Positions 1 through 10,000 of a stretch of 64,000 nt of DNA are shown here, one piece after another. The translations under genes and the position numbers were made by a program. This DNA comes from Paludibacter jiangxiensis. GTDB taxonomy: Bacteria; Bacteroidota; Bacteroidia; Bacteroidales; Paludibacteraceae. The stretch spans positions 992,001-1,056,000 of the forward strand of contig NZ_BDCR01000001.1 in NCBI RefSeq assembly GCF_001618385.1. Direction: 5' to 3'. Numbering within the stretch: position 1 is the first letter of the stretch; every line of letters starts with the position of its first letter. The notes beneath the pieces are model-generated. The model was given only the letters and a program-made list of their open reading frames with translations. It had not been told where the DNA came from and ran no database searches.

Positions 1-3000
1 CACCCTGATTGGTGACCCCGGCTCCGCCATCGGCAATAATCTCTCCGCCACCGCTTGCCGAGATACCGTTGGCCGAAGCAGCTATACTGTCGGTTGTTAC
101 TGTCGGAACTGTCAATGTTGTGAAGCTTAGTTCGTTTCCGTAAGCCACGCCGACTTTATTGATAGCAAACGCTCTGATATAGTAAGTCGTACCCGGCTTC
201 AGGCTGCTCAATGCCGTGGTGAAGTAACCATTGCCGGTACCTGTTTGGGATACTTTGTTGACAACTACGGTATCGGCACGGAATCCTGAAACAGTGCTCC
301 ACATCATACCACGGGTGGTAACAGGTTCACCTCCGTCGTCAGAAATGTAGCCTCCGCTGTATGCTGTTGTTCCTCCGATAGACCATGCATCGCGCGTAGT
401 GAGCTTGGCAAGGGTAGCCGGATCGGTAATGAAGCTAAGCAGATTTCCATATGCTGTTCCTGCAACGTTGGTAGCATAAGCCATTATGTAATAGGTAGTG
501 TTGCCTTTCAAACCTGTAATGTTACTGATAAACGAGCCGATACCTCCTCCGTTGTATGTTTTATGGACGGTTACCGTGTCGGGGTTGAACGACGCAATTG
601 TGCTCCAAACTACACCACGAGATGTAACATATGAACCTCCGTCGTTGGCAATGTCACCACCGCTCGAAGCTTTTGTGCTTCCGGTTGCTGTAGCATAAGC
701 AGTGGTCAGGCTCGGTACTGCCGGTGTTGTAAAGCTGACTTCATCGCCGTAAGCAATTCCTGCACTGTTGATTACGTAAGCCTTTACATAGTACGTGGTA
801 TTGGGCTTCAGGCCATCCATCGAATGAGTGAAGCTTCCTACGAAATAACCGGTTTCAGCCGTCTTATTATGAATTATCGTATCTGTATTGAAGTTCGGAA
901 CTGTACACCAGAACAATCCACGGGTAGTTACCACAGCGCCACCGTTAGTCACAATTGTACCACCGCCTGTAGCAGAACTTGCCGATTTCAGGGTGACCTT
1001 ATCCGTTACAATAGTGGCTATTGTAGGCGGTTTTGTTGTAAAGCTGATTTCGTTTCCGTAAGCAAGGCCGACGCCATTGACAGCATAAGCTCTGACATAA
1101 TACGTCGTACTTCCCAACAGGTTGGTAATGTTGCTCGTAAAGGCAGCTTCTCCCGGACCGTTGGTTGTATGGTCATTGTCAGTTGTCGGGTTGTGGCTTG
1201 TACTCCAGCAAACTCCGCTTGATGTAACCGACGATCCTCCATTCGTTAAAATAGTTCCTCCACTGATAGCAGAGACATTTGTGATTGTGCCCGGGTTGGG
1301 TGCTGTTGTTTGTACCATGGGCACTTCAAGAGTCGAGACACTTACTTCGTTACCGTAAGAGGTTCCGATACCATTAGTTACATAAGCCCGGATGTAGTAT
1401 GTGGTTCCTTTTTTCAATCCTGAAATGACAGAAGTAAAGCTTCCTGTCGTCGAAAGTGAGTTTCTGTTAGCTACCACGGTGTCGGGTTTAAATCCGGAAA
1501 CGGTGCTCCAACACATACCACCTGTTGTAATAACAGAGCCACCGTTGCTCGAAACATTACCACCCGAAGTGATACTTCTTCCGTCGCTGCCACTGGTGCC
1601 ATTAACTGTAGTCAGTGTGGCCAGTTCGGGAGCTCCGGTCATAAACATTACAGGATCACCGTAAGCAATTCCTGCACTGTTGATAGCATAGGCGCGAACG
1701 TAATAAATGGTGTTACCCATCAGGCCGGTCATTGTATGAATGAAGTCTCCGATACCGATAGTACCTGTTGTATGAGGATCTGCAATGGTTGGAGAATTGG
1801 TGGTACTCCAGCACAAACCGCTTGTTGTGACAGGTGCGCCTCCGTCACTTGTAATTGATCCTCCGCCTTTGGCTGTTGCTCCGGTAGTTGCAGTTACAGC
1901 AGAGGTAGTGATGGTAGCCGGAGTAACTGTAGTAAACGTGATGTCGGATCCGTACGCTATACCTACACTGTTGATAGCATAAGCACGGGCATAATATTTT
2001 GTTTTTGGGGTCAGACCGGTTAATACACCTGAGAAGGTACCAACACCCGCTCCATTTGCAACGTGATTTATATCAATTGTCGGAGAAGCGCTTGTATTCC
2101 AGCAGATACCTCTTTCAGTAACATCAGCACCTCCGTTTGCCGTTACGTTACCGCGTACTTCGGCAGTGGTTCCTCCAATATTAATAGCATCTACCGTTGT
2201 AACCGTAGGCACTAATGCAGAGGCAGTCACGAAGCTTACTTCATTACCGTAAGCCACACCGGCAGTGTTCATTGCATACGCACGAACATAGTAGCGTGTA
2301 CTTCCATACAGTCCGGTTATAGAGCTGGCAAAAGTTCCGATTCCTGAACCATTGGTGATGTATTCGCTCGTCAGAGTAGGATTAGGAGCAACACTCCAAC
2401 ATACGCCGCGTGTTGTCACAGGATCGCCACCGTCGCTGGTGATAATACCTCCGGTGGTAACCGACGAGTTGGTCACATTTGTCGGGGCAATGGTAGTAAG
2501 TGTGGGAACAACATTGGTGATAAATGTTTTATCTTCACCGTAGGTTGTACCCGCACTGTTTGTAGCATACGCTCTCACATGGTACGTTGTGCCTGCTGTC
2601 AAACTGGTAGCTTTGACGTAATAGAGGCCTAATCCGATACCGTTACTTTGGTACGAATCCGAAATTGTCGGGTTGGCGGTTGTGCTCCAACATACCCCGC
2701 GTTCGGTTACTGACGAACCACCTTCATCCATTACCTGTCCTGAAAGACGAGCCGATACTCCGTTAATTGAATCAATTGCAGCTGTAACCACAGCAGGAGC
2801 GCCCGGAGATACGGTAACCAAGCTATCCAGATTACCATACGATACTCCGGCGGCATTCACGGCATAAGCCCTTACATAATATTTTACGGCAGGAATCAAT
2901 CCTGTGATCGAACTGGTAAACGATCCGGTGCCATCGCTTCCTAAGGCTTCCGATGTCTTGGTAGAAAGAGCGGTGGTCGGATTCTTGCCAAGGCTCCAGC

Positions 3001-6000
3001 ATATACCACGGGATGTAATCACAGAGTTTCCTGTATTGCTGATAACCCCTCCGCTTTGAGCGGTTGTGTAGCCGATGTTATTCGGAGCAATGGTTGTAAT
3101 TGGCACGAATGCAGCCGTTATAAAGCTGATTTCGTTGGTATATCCGGTACCGCCTGTGTTGGTTGCATATCCTTTTGCATAGTAGGTTACACCCGGAGAG
3201 AGACCTGTAATGTCGGTCGAAAATTCTCCCAGATCATTGAGATTAACAGTAGCCGACGGAATATAGTCATAGTGAATTCTGTCGGTAGTAATACAAATAC
3301 CGCGCGAAGTGACAGGCGCACCTCCATTATTGAGAATACTGCTGTAACCGGTTCCTGTGGTGCCGGTAATATTCATTACTCGAACCAAAGGAAGATTGAG
3401 TGCCGGAGGAATTGCCGGAGGTGTCACAAACTGAATAATGTCGCCGTATGATGTTCCGTAACTGTTGACAGCATAAGCTCTGACGTAATAGATGGTGTCG
3501 CCCCACAATCCGGTGATGTTGCTTGTAAAGATACCATTCCCTGTACCGTCGTTGGTTTTTATTGCCGAAGGATCGTCAATAGGTTCACCTTTTTTGCTTA
3601 TAATAATACCTCTTGATGTGATCGGAGAAGCTCCGTTGTCGGTAATATCTCCGCCTCCGATGGCGGTCATGCTGGTCACATCATGAACCTGTAGGGTAGT
3701 CACGCTTGGAGCACCCGGAATTATCATGAACGTTTTGTCCTCGCCATACGCGTAGCCTACGCCGTTGTACGCATAAGCACGAACGTGGTAAGTCACATTG
3801 GGTTCGAGTCCTGTCAGTGTGGCCGAATACAGGCCCAATCCTGAACCTGATGCTACAGCTGATGAATAAACGGTTGGGTTTGCGGTTGTACTCCAGCATA
3901 CACCACGTGTAGTAACGGGCGAACCTCCATCCGAAAGGACATTACCACCTCCGGTTGCTGTATTGTTTACAAACGAAGAAACCGAAAGGGTTGTTACTAC
4001 CGGATAATTCAGCGTTGTCAGACTGTCCAGTTCGCCGTAGGCTGTACCTGCAACGTTTACGGCATACGCCCGTATATAATATTTCGTTCCGGGGGTCAAT
4101 CCTGTCAGTACGCTGCTGAATGTTCCCACGTCGGCGCCGTTTGTTGTGTGGCTGTCGGTTGTTGTTGGATTTTTGCTAGTGCTCCAGCATACTCCTCTTG
4201 CCGTAATGACCGCATTACCAGGATCGGAAATGAATCCACCGCTTTGAGCCGTTGCTCCTGCAATATTGGACGGGTGCGTGGTGGTTATTGTAGCCAGTGA
4301 TGCGGTAATAAAGCTCACTTCGCTGGTATAAGAGGTACCCGCACTATTGGTGGCATATCCTTTGGCGTAGTAAGTAACACCGGAGGTGAGACCTGTTATA
4401 TTGGCATAGAATGTTCCGACATCAGATCCGGTTACGGTTGTGGAAGGAACATATTCATAATGAATACGGTCGGTACTCCAGCAGATACCACGCGCTGTTA
4501 CCGGTGCTCCGCCATTGTTGAGGATAGTCATGCTTCCTTTAGCCGATTCGGATGTAACATCGGTGATGTGAATAGCAGCAGAGTTAAGTGCCGGTGGAAC
4601 AGGAGGCGGTGTGGTAAACATCAGCAGATTACCATACGATTTGCCATAACTGTTCACTGCATAGGCACGAACATAGTAGGTGGAGTTACCTAACAAGCCG
4701 TCGAGGGTACTAGGGAACAGTCCAACACCCGAACCGTCGTCGGTAATTACGTGCGAAGGATCGGACAACGGATCTCCCTTGGTGCTCCATACGATGCCTC
4801 GTTTGGTGATAGAGGCTCCGCCATTGCTGGTAATATCACCGCCACTTATTGCCGAAATACTTGTAATATCTGTAATGTCGAGCGTAATAATTGTAGGTGC
4901 TTCGGGGATAATGATAAATGTCATATCATCACCGTATGCAACGCCGACACTGTTGCGGGCGTATGCTCTCATGTGATAGGTCACATTGGCCGTCAGTCCG
5001 GTTAAGGTACTGTAGAATAAGCCCAGTCCCGAGCCATTGATTGTATGGTAGGAATTGACAGTCGGATTTTCAGCCGTATCCCAGCATACACCTCTTTCAA
5101 CCACTTCGGCACCTCCGTCCGAAAGTACTTCACCACCGCCTACACCGGTATCATTATTGAATGCTGCTGCATCAATAGTACGAACTTTAGGATAGTTCAG
5201 TGTGGTGAGGCTATCCAGATTCCCATAAGCAGTACCTGCGCCATTTACAGCATAAGCGCGCACATAATATTTTTTACCTGGTTTCAGACCGGTCATCGAA
5301 CTGTAATAGTTGCCTATTCCGCTGTCGCTGACAGGTTGAACCGTTTTGGTTGCCAAATCGGTTGTAGGATTGGGGATAGTATCCCAACAAACACCTCGCA
5401 CGGTAATTACCGAGTATCCGACGTCAGCAATCGTTCCTCCGCTTAATGCCGTGGAACCTGTTACATTGCTTGGAGGAATGGTGGTGATATGTACCAGCGC
5501 TGCTGTACAGAAGCTTGTTTCGCTGCTGTAACCTGTACCGGCACTGTTTTTCGCGTAACCTTTGATGTAGTAGGTAGTTCCCTGATCAAGGCCAGTCAGG
5601 TCAGTGATAAAGGTGCCGATGTCAGTAGGAGTAACAGTAGACGATGGTATGTAACTATAGGTTAAATGATCGGTTGTGTAACAGATACCACGTTCGGTTA
5701 CCAATGCGCCGCCATTGTTTTGGATAGTGCTGGTGCATGTGGCCGACGAGCCTGTTACATTCTTAACCGTCACGATAGGGTTCAGTACCGGAGGAACCGG
5801 TGCCGGTGTAGTAAACTGTACCAGGTTGCCATAAGCTTTACCTGCACTGTTTACGGCATATGCACGGACATAGTAAACTGTATTGCCTAACAGTCCGTCG
5901 AGCGTACTTGGATATTGTCCAACACCTGAACCGTCGTCTGTTATTATGTGCGATGGATCGGAAAGAGGATCTCCCAAAGCACTCCAAATGATGCCGCGAT

Positions 6001-6400
6001 GAGTAACGGAAGCGCCTCCGTCGGCAGTGATGTCGCCGCCACTTTCGGCTGAAATGCTGGTAATATTTTTGGCATCCAAAGTGATGATGGAGGGCGTTGA
6101 TATCGGGGTAATGAATAACCGGTCTTCGCCGTATTCAACACCTTGTGAATTTACTGCATAGGCACGAACGTGATAGGTGGTATTCGGAAGCAATCCTGTA
6201 ATATTGCTGGCAAACAATCCTAATCCGGAACCTGTTACCGGTTGCCGTGTTTTTGAAGTAAGCAGCGTGTCCGGGTTGATATTCGGACTCCAGCAGACAC
6301 CTGTGAGCCAAATGTTAGCTCCGCCATTCGATAAAACGTTTCCACCTCCGGTTGCCGTATAAGCGGTTATATTCGTAGGAATAGCCGTGATGACGATCGG
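1..6400 (-). repeat. 21 tandem ~297-bp coding repeats with a higher-order ~1.19-kb period
   Basis: The conserved CWS core recurs on the minus strand near 6290, 5980, 5680, 5385, 5075, 4785, 4475, 4180, 3890, 3595, 3290, 2995 and onward to 300, a spacing of about 295-300 bp. Between about 2.9 and 6.4 kb the modules are arranged as a four-module block repeated three times. The 'HYDYIPS' variant recurs near 3290, 4475 and 5680, and the 'DPSxxI' variant near 3595, 4785 and 5980. Modules left of 2.9 kb are more uniform and do not show the four-part rhythm. Confidence 0.85.
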
Positions 6401-6988
6401 GTGGCACATAACGTCCTGCCAGTCGGTACCGTTATAAAAGCGTATGGTTTTGGATGTTGAATTGACATAGAAAGCTCCGGCAGAGAGTCCTGTGGGTGCA
6501 GGATTGTTGCTGATTACAGGCAGTTTGTATGTTTTTACGGCCGAACCGGAAATGAAACTGTTATTGTCAGAGATGCTGCCCATTAATAAGTCGGTCATTT
6601 TCGACCAGGTAGTGCCGTTATACACCATCACCGATTTGGTAATCGTAGAGTAGTAAACAGAACCGGATTGCGGGTTTAGAGGAGCATCACTCAACGACGG
6701 CAGGAAAGGAATTCCGTTTTTGACTACAAAATAATCCTGCGCAGTTGATGCGGTTATATTATTGGTACATAAAGTTTCCCATCCTGTACCGGTGTAAATA
6801 AGCGGTTGAGAGTCGGTGCTGCTGAAGATAAGCATCCCGTTTTCGGGAGACGAAATAGACGACGGATTAATTACAGGAAGATGCGGAATTCCTCCGATCA
6901 CCCTGAAATAGTTCTGCCCGTAAGCCATGCTGAAACCAGCAAGCAGTAATACAATCCTGAAAACCGATATGTAGATAAGTCTTTTCAA
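1..6988 (-). CDS. Giant secreted fibronectin-III-like repeat protein, C-terminus beyond the left edge
   Basis: About 2,329 codons are visible and the frame is still open at base 1. I checked that the frame at the start and at the left edge agree. The start is TTG at 6988, because the only early in-frame ATG falls at the end of the signal peptide; an AAGGAAA lies just upstream. A signal peptide ends near ...SMAYGQ. A head of roughly 190 residues follows, containing 'YY/FY...K...YNGTxW' modules like those in the upstream fibre genes. Then come 21 tandem modules of about 98 residues, each with an RGxCWS-like core, a GLxPGTTYYVRAYA-like strand and a YGNE.SFTT-like end, which is an FN3-type beta-sandwich. 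It is the last visible gene of the operon, 16 bp after its neighbour. It probably forms an extended surface stalk or adhesin. Any sorting domain would lie outside the window. The general class is clear; the ligand is unknown. Confidence 0.85.
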   Translation of the reverse strand, partial: MKRLIYISVFRIVLLLAGFSMAYGQNYFRVIGGIPHLPVINPSSISSPENGMLIFSSTDSQPLIYTGTGWETLCTNNITASTAQDYFVVKNGIPFLPSLSDAPLNPQSGSVYYSTITKSVMVYNGTTWSKMTDLLMGSISDNNSFISGSAVKTYKLPVISNNPAPTGLSAGAFYVNSTSKTIRFYNGTDWQDVMCHPIVITAIPTNITAYTATGGGNVLSNGGANIWLTGVCWSPNINPDTLLTSKTRQPVTGSGLGLFASNITGLLPNTTYHVRAYAVNSQGVEYGEDRLFITPISTPSIITLDAKNITSISAESGGDITADGGASVTHRGIIWSALGDPLSDPSHIITDDGSGVGQYPSTLDGLLGNTVYYVRAYAVNSAGKAYGNLVQFTTPAPVPPVLNPIVTVKNVTGSSATCTSTIQNNGGALVTERGICYTTDHLTYSYIPSSTVTPTDIGTFITDLTGLDQGTTYYIKGYAKNSAGTGYSSETSFCTAALVHITTIPPSNVTGSTALSGGTIADVGYSVITVRGVCWDTIPNPTTDLATKTVQPVSDSGIGNYYSSMTGLKPGKKYYVRAYAVNGAGTAYGNLDSLTTLNYPKVRTIDAAAFNNDTGVGGGEVLSDGGAEVVERGVCWDTAENPTVNSYHTINGSGLGLFYSTLTGLTANVTYHMRAYARNSVGVAYGDDMTFIIIPEAPTIITLDITDITSISAISGGDITSNGGASITKRGIVWSTKGDPLSDPSHVITDDGSGVGLFPSTLDGLLGNSTYYVRAYAVNSYGKSYGNLLMFTTPPPVPPALNSAAIHITDVTSESAKGSMTILNNGGAPVTARGICWSTDRIHYEYVPSTTVTGSDVGTFYANITGLTSGVTYYAKGYATNSAGTSYTSEVSFITASLATITTTHPSNIAGATAQSGGFISDPGNAVITARGVCWSTSKNPTTTDSHTTNGADVGTFSSVLTGLTPGTKYYIRAYAVNVAGTAYGELDSLTTLNYPVVTTLSVSSFVNNTATGGGNVLSDGGSPVTTRGVCWSTTANPTVYSSAVASGSGLGLYSATLTGLEPNVTYHVRAYAYNGVGYAYGEDKTFMIIPGAPSVTTLQVHDVTSMTAIGGGDITDNGASPITSRGIIISKKGEPIDDPSAIKTNDGTGNGIFTSNITGLWGDTIYYVRAYAVNSYGTSYGDIIQFVTPPAIPPALNLPLVRVMNITGTTGTGYSSILNNGGAPVTSRGICITTDRIHYDYIPSATVNLNDLGEFSTDITGLSPGVTYYAKGYATNTGGTGYTNEISFITAAFVPITTIAPNNIGYTTAQSGGVISNTGNSVITSRGICWSLGKNPTTALSTKTSEALGSDGTGSFTSSITGLIPAVKYYVRAYAVNAAGVSYGNLDSLVTVSPGAPAVVTAAIDSINGVSARLSGQVMDEGGSSVTERGVCWSTTANPTISDSYQSNGIGLGLYYVKATSLTAGTTYHVRAYATNSAGTTYGEDKTFITNVVPTLTTIAPTNVTNSSVTTGGIITSDGGDPVTTRGVCWSVAPNPTLTSEYITNGSGIGTFASSITGLYGSTRYYVRAYAMNTAGVAYGNEVSFVTASALVPTVTTVDAINIGGTTAEVRGNVTANGGADVTERGICWNTSASPTIDINHVANGAGVGTFSGVLTGLTPKTKYYARAYAINSVGIAYGSDITFTTVTPATITTSAVTATTGATAKGGGSITSDGGAPVTTSGLCWSTTNSPTIADPHTTGTIGIGDFIHTMTGLMGNTIYYVRAYAINSAGIAYGDPVMFMTGAPELATLTTVNGTSGSDGRSITSGGNVSSNGGSVITTGGMCWSTVSGFKPDTVVANRNSLSTTGSFTSVISGLKKGTTYYIRAYVTNGIGTSYGNEVSVSTLEVPMVQTTAPNPGTITNVSAISGGTILTNGGSSVTSSGVCWSTSHNPTTDNDHTTNGPGEAAFTSNITNLLGSTTYYVRAYAVNGVGLAYGNEISFTTKPPTIATIVTDKVTLKSASSATGGGTIVTNGGAVVTTRGLFWCTVPNFNTDTIIHNKTAETGYFVGSFTHSMDGLKPNTTYYVKAYVINSAGIAYGDEVSFTTPAVPSLTTAYATATGSTKASSGGDIANDGGSYVTSRGVVWSTIASFNPDTVTVHKTYNGGGIGSFISNITGLKGNTTYYIMAYATNVAGTAYGNLLSFITDPATLAKLTTRDAWSIGGTTAYSGGYISDDGGEPVTTRGMMWSTVSGFRADTVVVNKVSQTGTGNGYFTTALSSLKPGTTYYIRAFAINKVGVAYGNELSFTTLTVPTVTTDSIAASANGISASGGGEIIADGGAGVTNQG

Positions 6989-7004
6989 CCCAATTTTTTC
7001 CTTG

Positions 7005-10000
7005 TTATTTATCCAGTTTTTTCAGAATGGCATTGATCTGTTCCTGTTGTCTGTCAAGCCTGTTCTTCAGTTCGTTTATTTGCTCCTGTTGCTCTTTCAC
7101 TGCCTGGATAAGTACGGCGGTTAATTGCGTGTAGTCCACTTTCAGGAAGCCGTCAGCGCCCTTTGTCACCATCTCCGGAAAGACTTTCCGAAGTTCCTGT
7201 GCGATGACACCAATCTTAGGCCCTTTGGCATATTTCGTCTGGTCTTTATACTCGAAACGAACGCCCCGCATCCGGTCGATGGACTGAAGAGCTTTCGTCA
7301 GTGTTTCGATTTTTGTTTTCAAACGCTCATCAGAAGGCGTGTAGAAATTTCCTTTTATAGTCACATCCTGCCCAAAAGTAGCGTTGCCACTTGTTTCAAA
7401 GCTCAGCCCTTTGTTGTTTTGGCCGTCGTTGCTGATGGCATAAGTGCCCAGTTGAATGTTTTGAGAAGCCGTATGGTTACCGAGGTTATCGCCCGCCGGC
7501 ACCCAATGTGATCCGTCATAGACGTAGAGCGTTTTATCTGTTGTGTTATAATAAGTAGCCCCTGGAGTTGTTGTCGGCGGCGGAGTGGTTCCTGTCGTGG
7601 TATTCCCGGCCTTGTCGTCTACATATTTTTTATTGGCAGCTTCCAGGTCTCCGGTTGGTGTTGCCAGATTGATAATTTTGTAGTTGTTTGAACCATCACC
7701 CAGCGATACATTGGCTTTCGCATCGCCAAAACCGCTGAGGGTGATAGCGCTTTTAGGAGTGGGAACTGCCTTTCCATTCGCATCGCCCACATAAAATTCA
7801 TCCTGAGGCAGTGCATTGTCCACCGGTACCCATTTACTACCATCATACACGTAGAATGTTTTTGCGGTAGTGTCATAATAAGTATTTCCCGGTTGTGGAG
7901 TAGTGGGTTTGGTGGTTGTAACTGTTCCCGCTTTGTCATCGACATACTTTTTGGTAGCAGCATCCTGATCAGCGGCAGGCGTTGCCACGTTGATCAGCTT
8001 TTGACTACCCATATCCACATCGGCCGCGGCAGGGGCAAAACCGCTTACCGGAATTGTGTTTTTAGCTGTAGCGACAGCTTTCCCTGAAGCATCCCCGACA
8101 TACAACTGGCCTGTAGGCAACAGGTTATTTACCGGAATCCATTTCGTTCCGTCATAGACGTATAGCGTTTTGTCGGTTGTGTTATAGTACGTAGCTCCGA
8201 TAGTGGTGGTCGACGGCGGTGTGGTTCCAGTGGTAGTTGTACCTGCTTTGTCGTCTACATATTTTTTGTTGGCAGCCTCCAAATCTCCTGTCGGCGCTGC
8301 CAGATTGATAATCTTGTAGTTGCTGGATCCGTCACCCATCGAAACATTGGCTTTTGCATCGCCAAAGCCGCTGAGGGTGATGGAGCTTTTAGGCGTGGGA
8401 GCCGCTTTCCCATTTGCGTCGCCCACATACAGCTGGTCCTGAGGCAGTGTATTGTCCACCGGTACCCATTTACTACCATCATATACGTAGAATGTTTTCT
8501 CGGTAGTGTCGTAATAAGTATTTCCCGGTTGTGGAGTAGTGGGTTTGGTCGTTGTTACCGTTCCCGCTTTGTCATCCACATATTTTTTTGTGGCAGCATC
8601 CTGATCGGCGGCCGGTGTTGCCACGTTGATCAGCTTTTGACTTCCCAGATCCACATCGGCGGCAGCGGGAGCAAAACCGCTTACCGGGATTGTGTTCTTA
8701 GCTGTAGCGACGGCTTTCCCTGAAGCATCCCCGACATACAACTGGCCTGTAGGCAACAGGTTATTTACCGGAATCCATTTGGAGCCGTCATAAACATAAA
8801 ACGTTTTATCTGTCGTATTGTAGTAAGTTGCTCCAAGAGTGGGAGTTGATGGAGGCGTTGTTCCTGTGGTTGTTGTCCCCGCTTTGTCATCTACATATTT
8901 TTTTGTGGCAGCATCCTGATCGGCGGCAGGAGTAGCTACGTTGGTCAGCTTTTGACTTCCCAGATTCACATCGGCAGTAGCGGGAGCAAAACCGCTTACC
9001 GGAATTGTGTTTTTAGCCGTAGCAACAGCCTTCCCTGAAGCATCCCCGACATACAATTGGCCTGTAGGCAACAGGTTATTTACCGGTACCCAAGTGGTTC
9101 CATCGTAAACGTAAAATGTTTTATCTGTTGTGTTATAGTAAGTTGCTCCGGGTGTGGTTGTAGATGGCGGAGTGGTTCCGGTGGTAGTTCCGTTAGCTTT
9201 ATCGTCTACATATTTTTTAGTAGCGGCATCGCGATCGCCGGTTGGCGTTGCCAGGTTGATTATTTTATAGTTGTTGGAACCGTCACCCATCGATACATTG
9301 GCTTTTGCATCGCCAAATCCACTGATAGTGATTGTACTTTTCGGAGTAGCCACAGCTTTGTTTGATGCATCTCCAACATAAAACTGGCCGTTTGGCAGTA
9401 TGTTATTTACAGGTACCCAACTTGTTCCGTCGTACACATAAAATGTTTTGTCTGTTGTGTTGTAGTAGGTAGTTCCGGCAGAAGGAGATGTTGGAGGTGT
9501 AGTACCTGTGGTGATACTTCCCGTTTTATCGTCTACGTATTTCTTGGTGGCGGCATCCTGATTGTTAACTGGTTGAGCCAAATTGATCAGGTTTGTTCCC
9601 CCCATCGAGATACTTGTCGTGGCTGATCCCCAATCGCTTAAAGGAATAGACGATTTTGGGGTACCAACGGGAACATTGGTAGCGTCTCCTACAAAAATAT
9701 AATTATTGGTTAGTGAAAGGTTCTTGGAATCCACATAATTTTTGGTCGCCGCATCTTGCGCATTTATCGGGTCAAGCATGTTTTTAATGCTCTTACCTCC
9801 CATTAGGATATCGCTGGTGGGAGCTCCCCAATCGCTAAGAGGGACGGCTGATTTAAGGACGGGTGAGGCGACTCCTACTGCCGTGCCTACTAATATTTGA
9901 TTTGTGGCTAACGAAATATTAGCAGGACTAAACATTTTCGTGTCCACGTAATTTTTTGTGGCGGCATCTTGTGCTGCGGTCGGATTTGCCAAATTTGAAA

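Noticed and set aside
498-6362. Many short plus-strand open frames opposite the FN3 repeats
   Set aside because: They recur with the repeat period, show repeat-driven composition and lie opposite one continuous, well-conserved frame. Treated as shadows.
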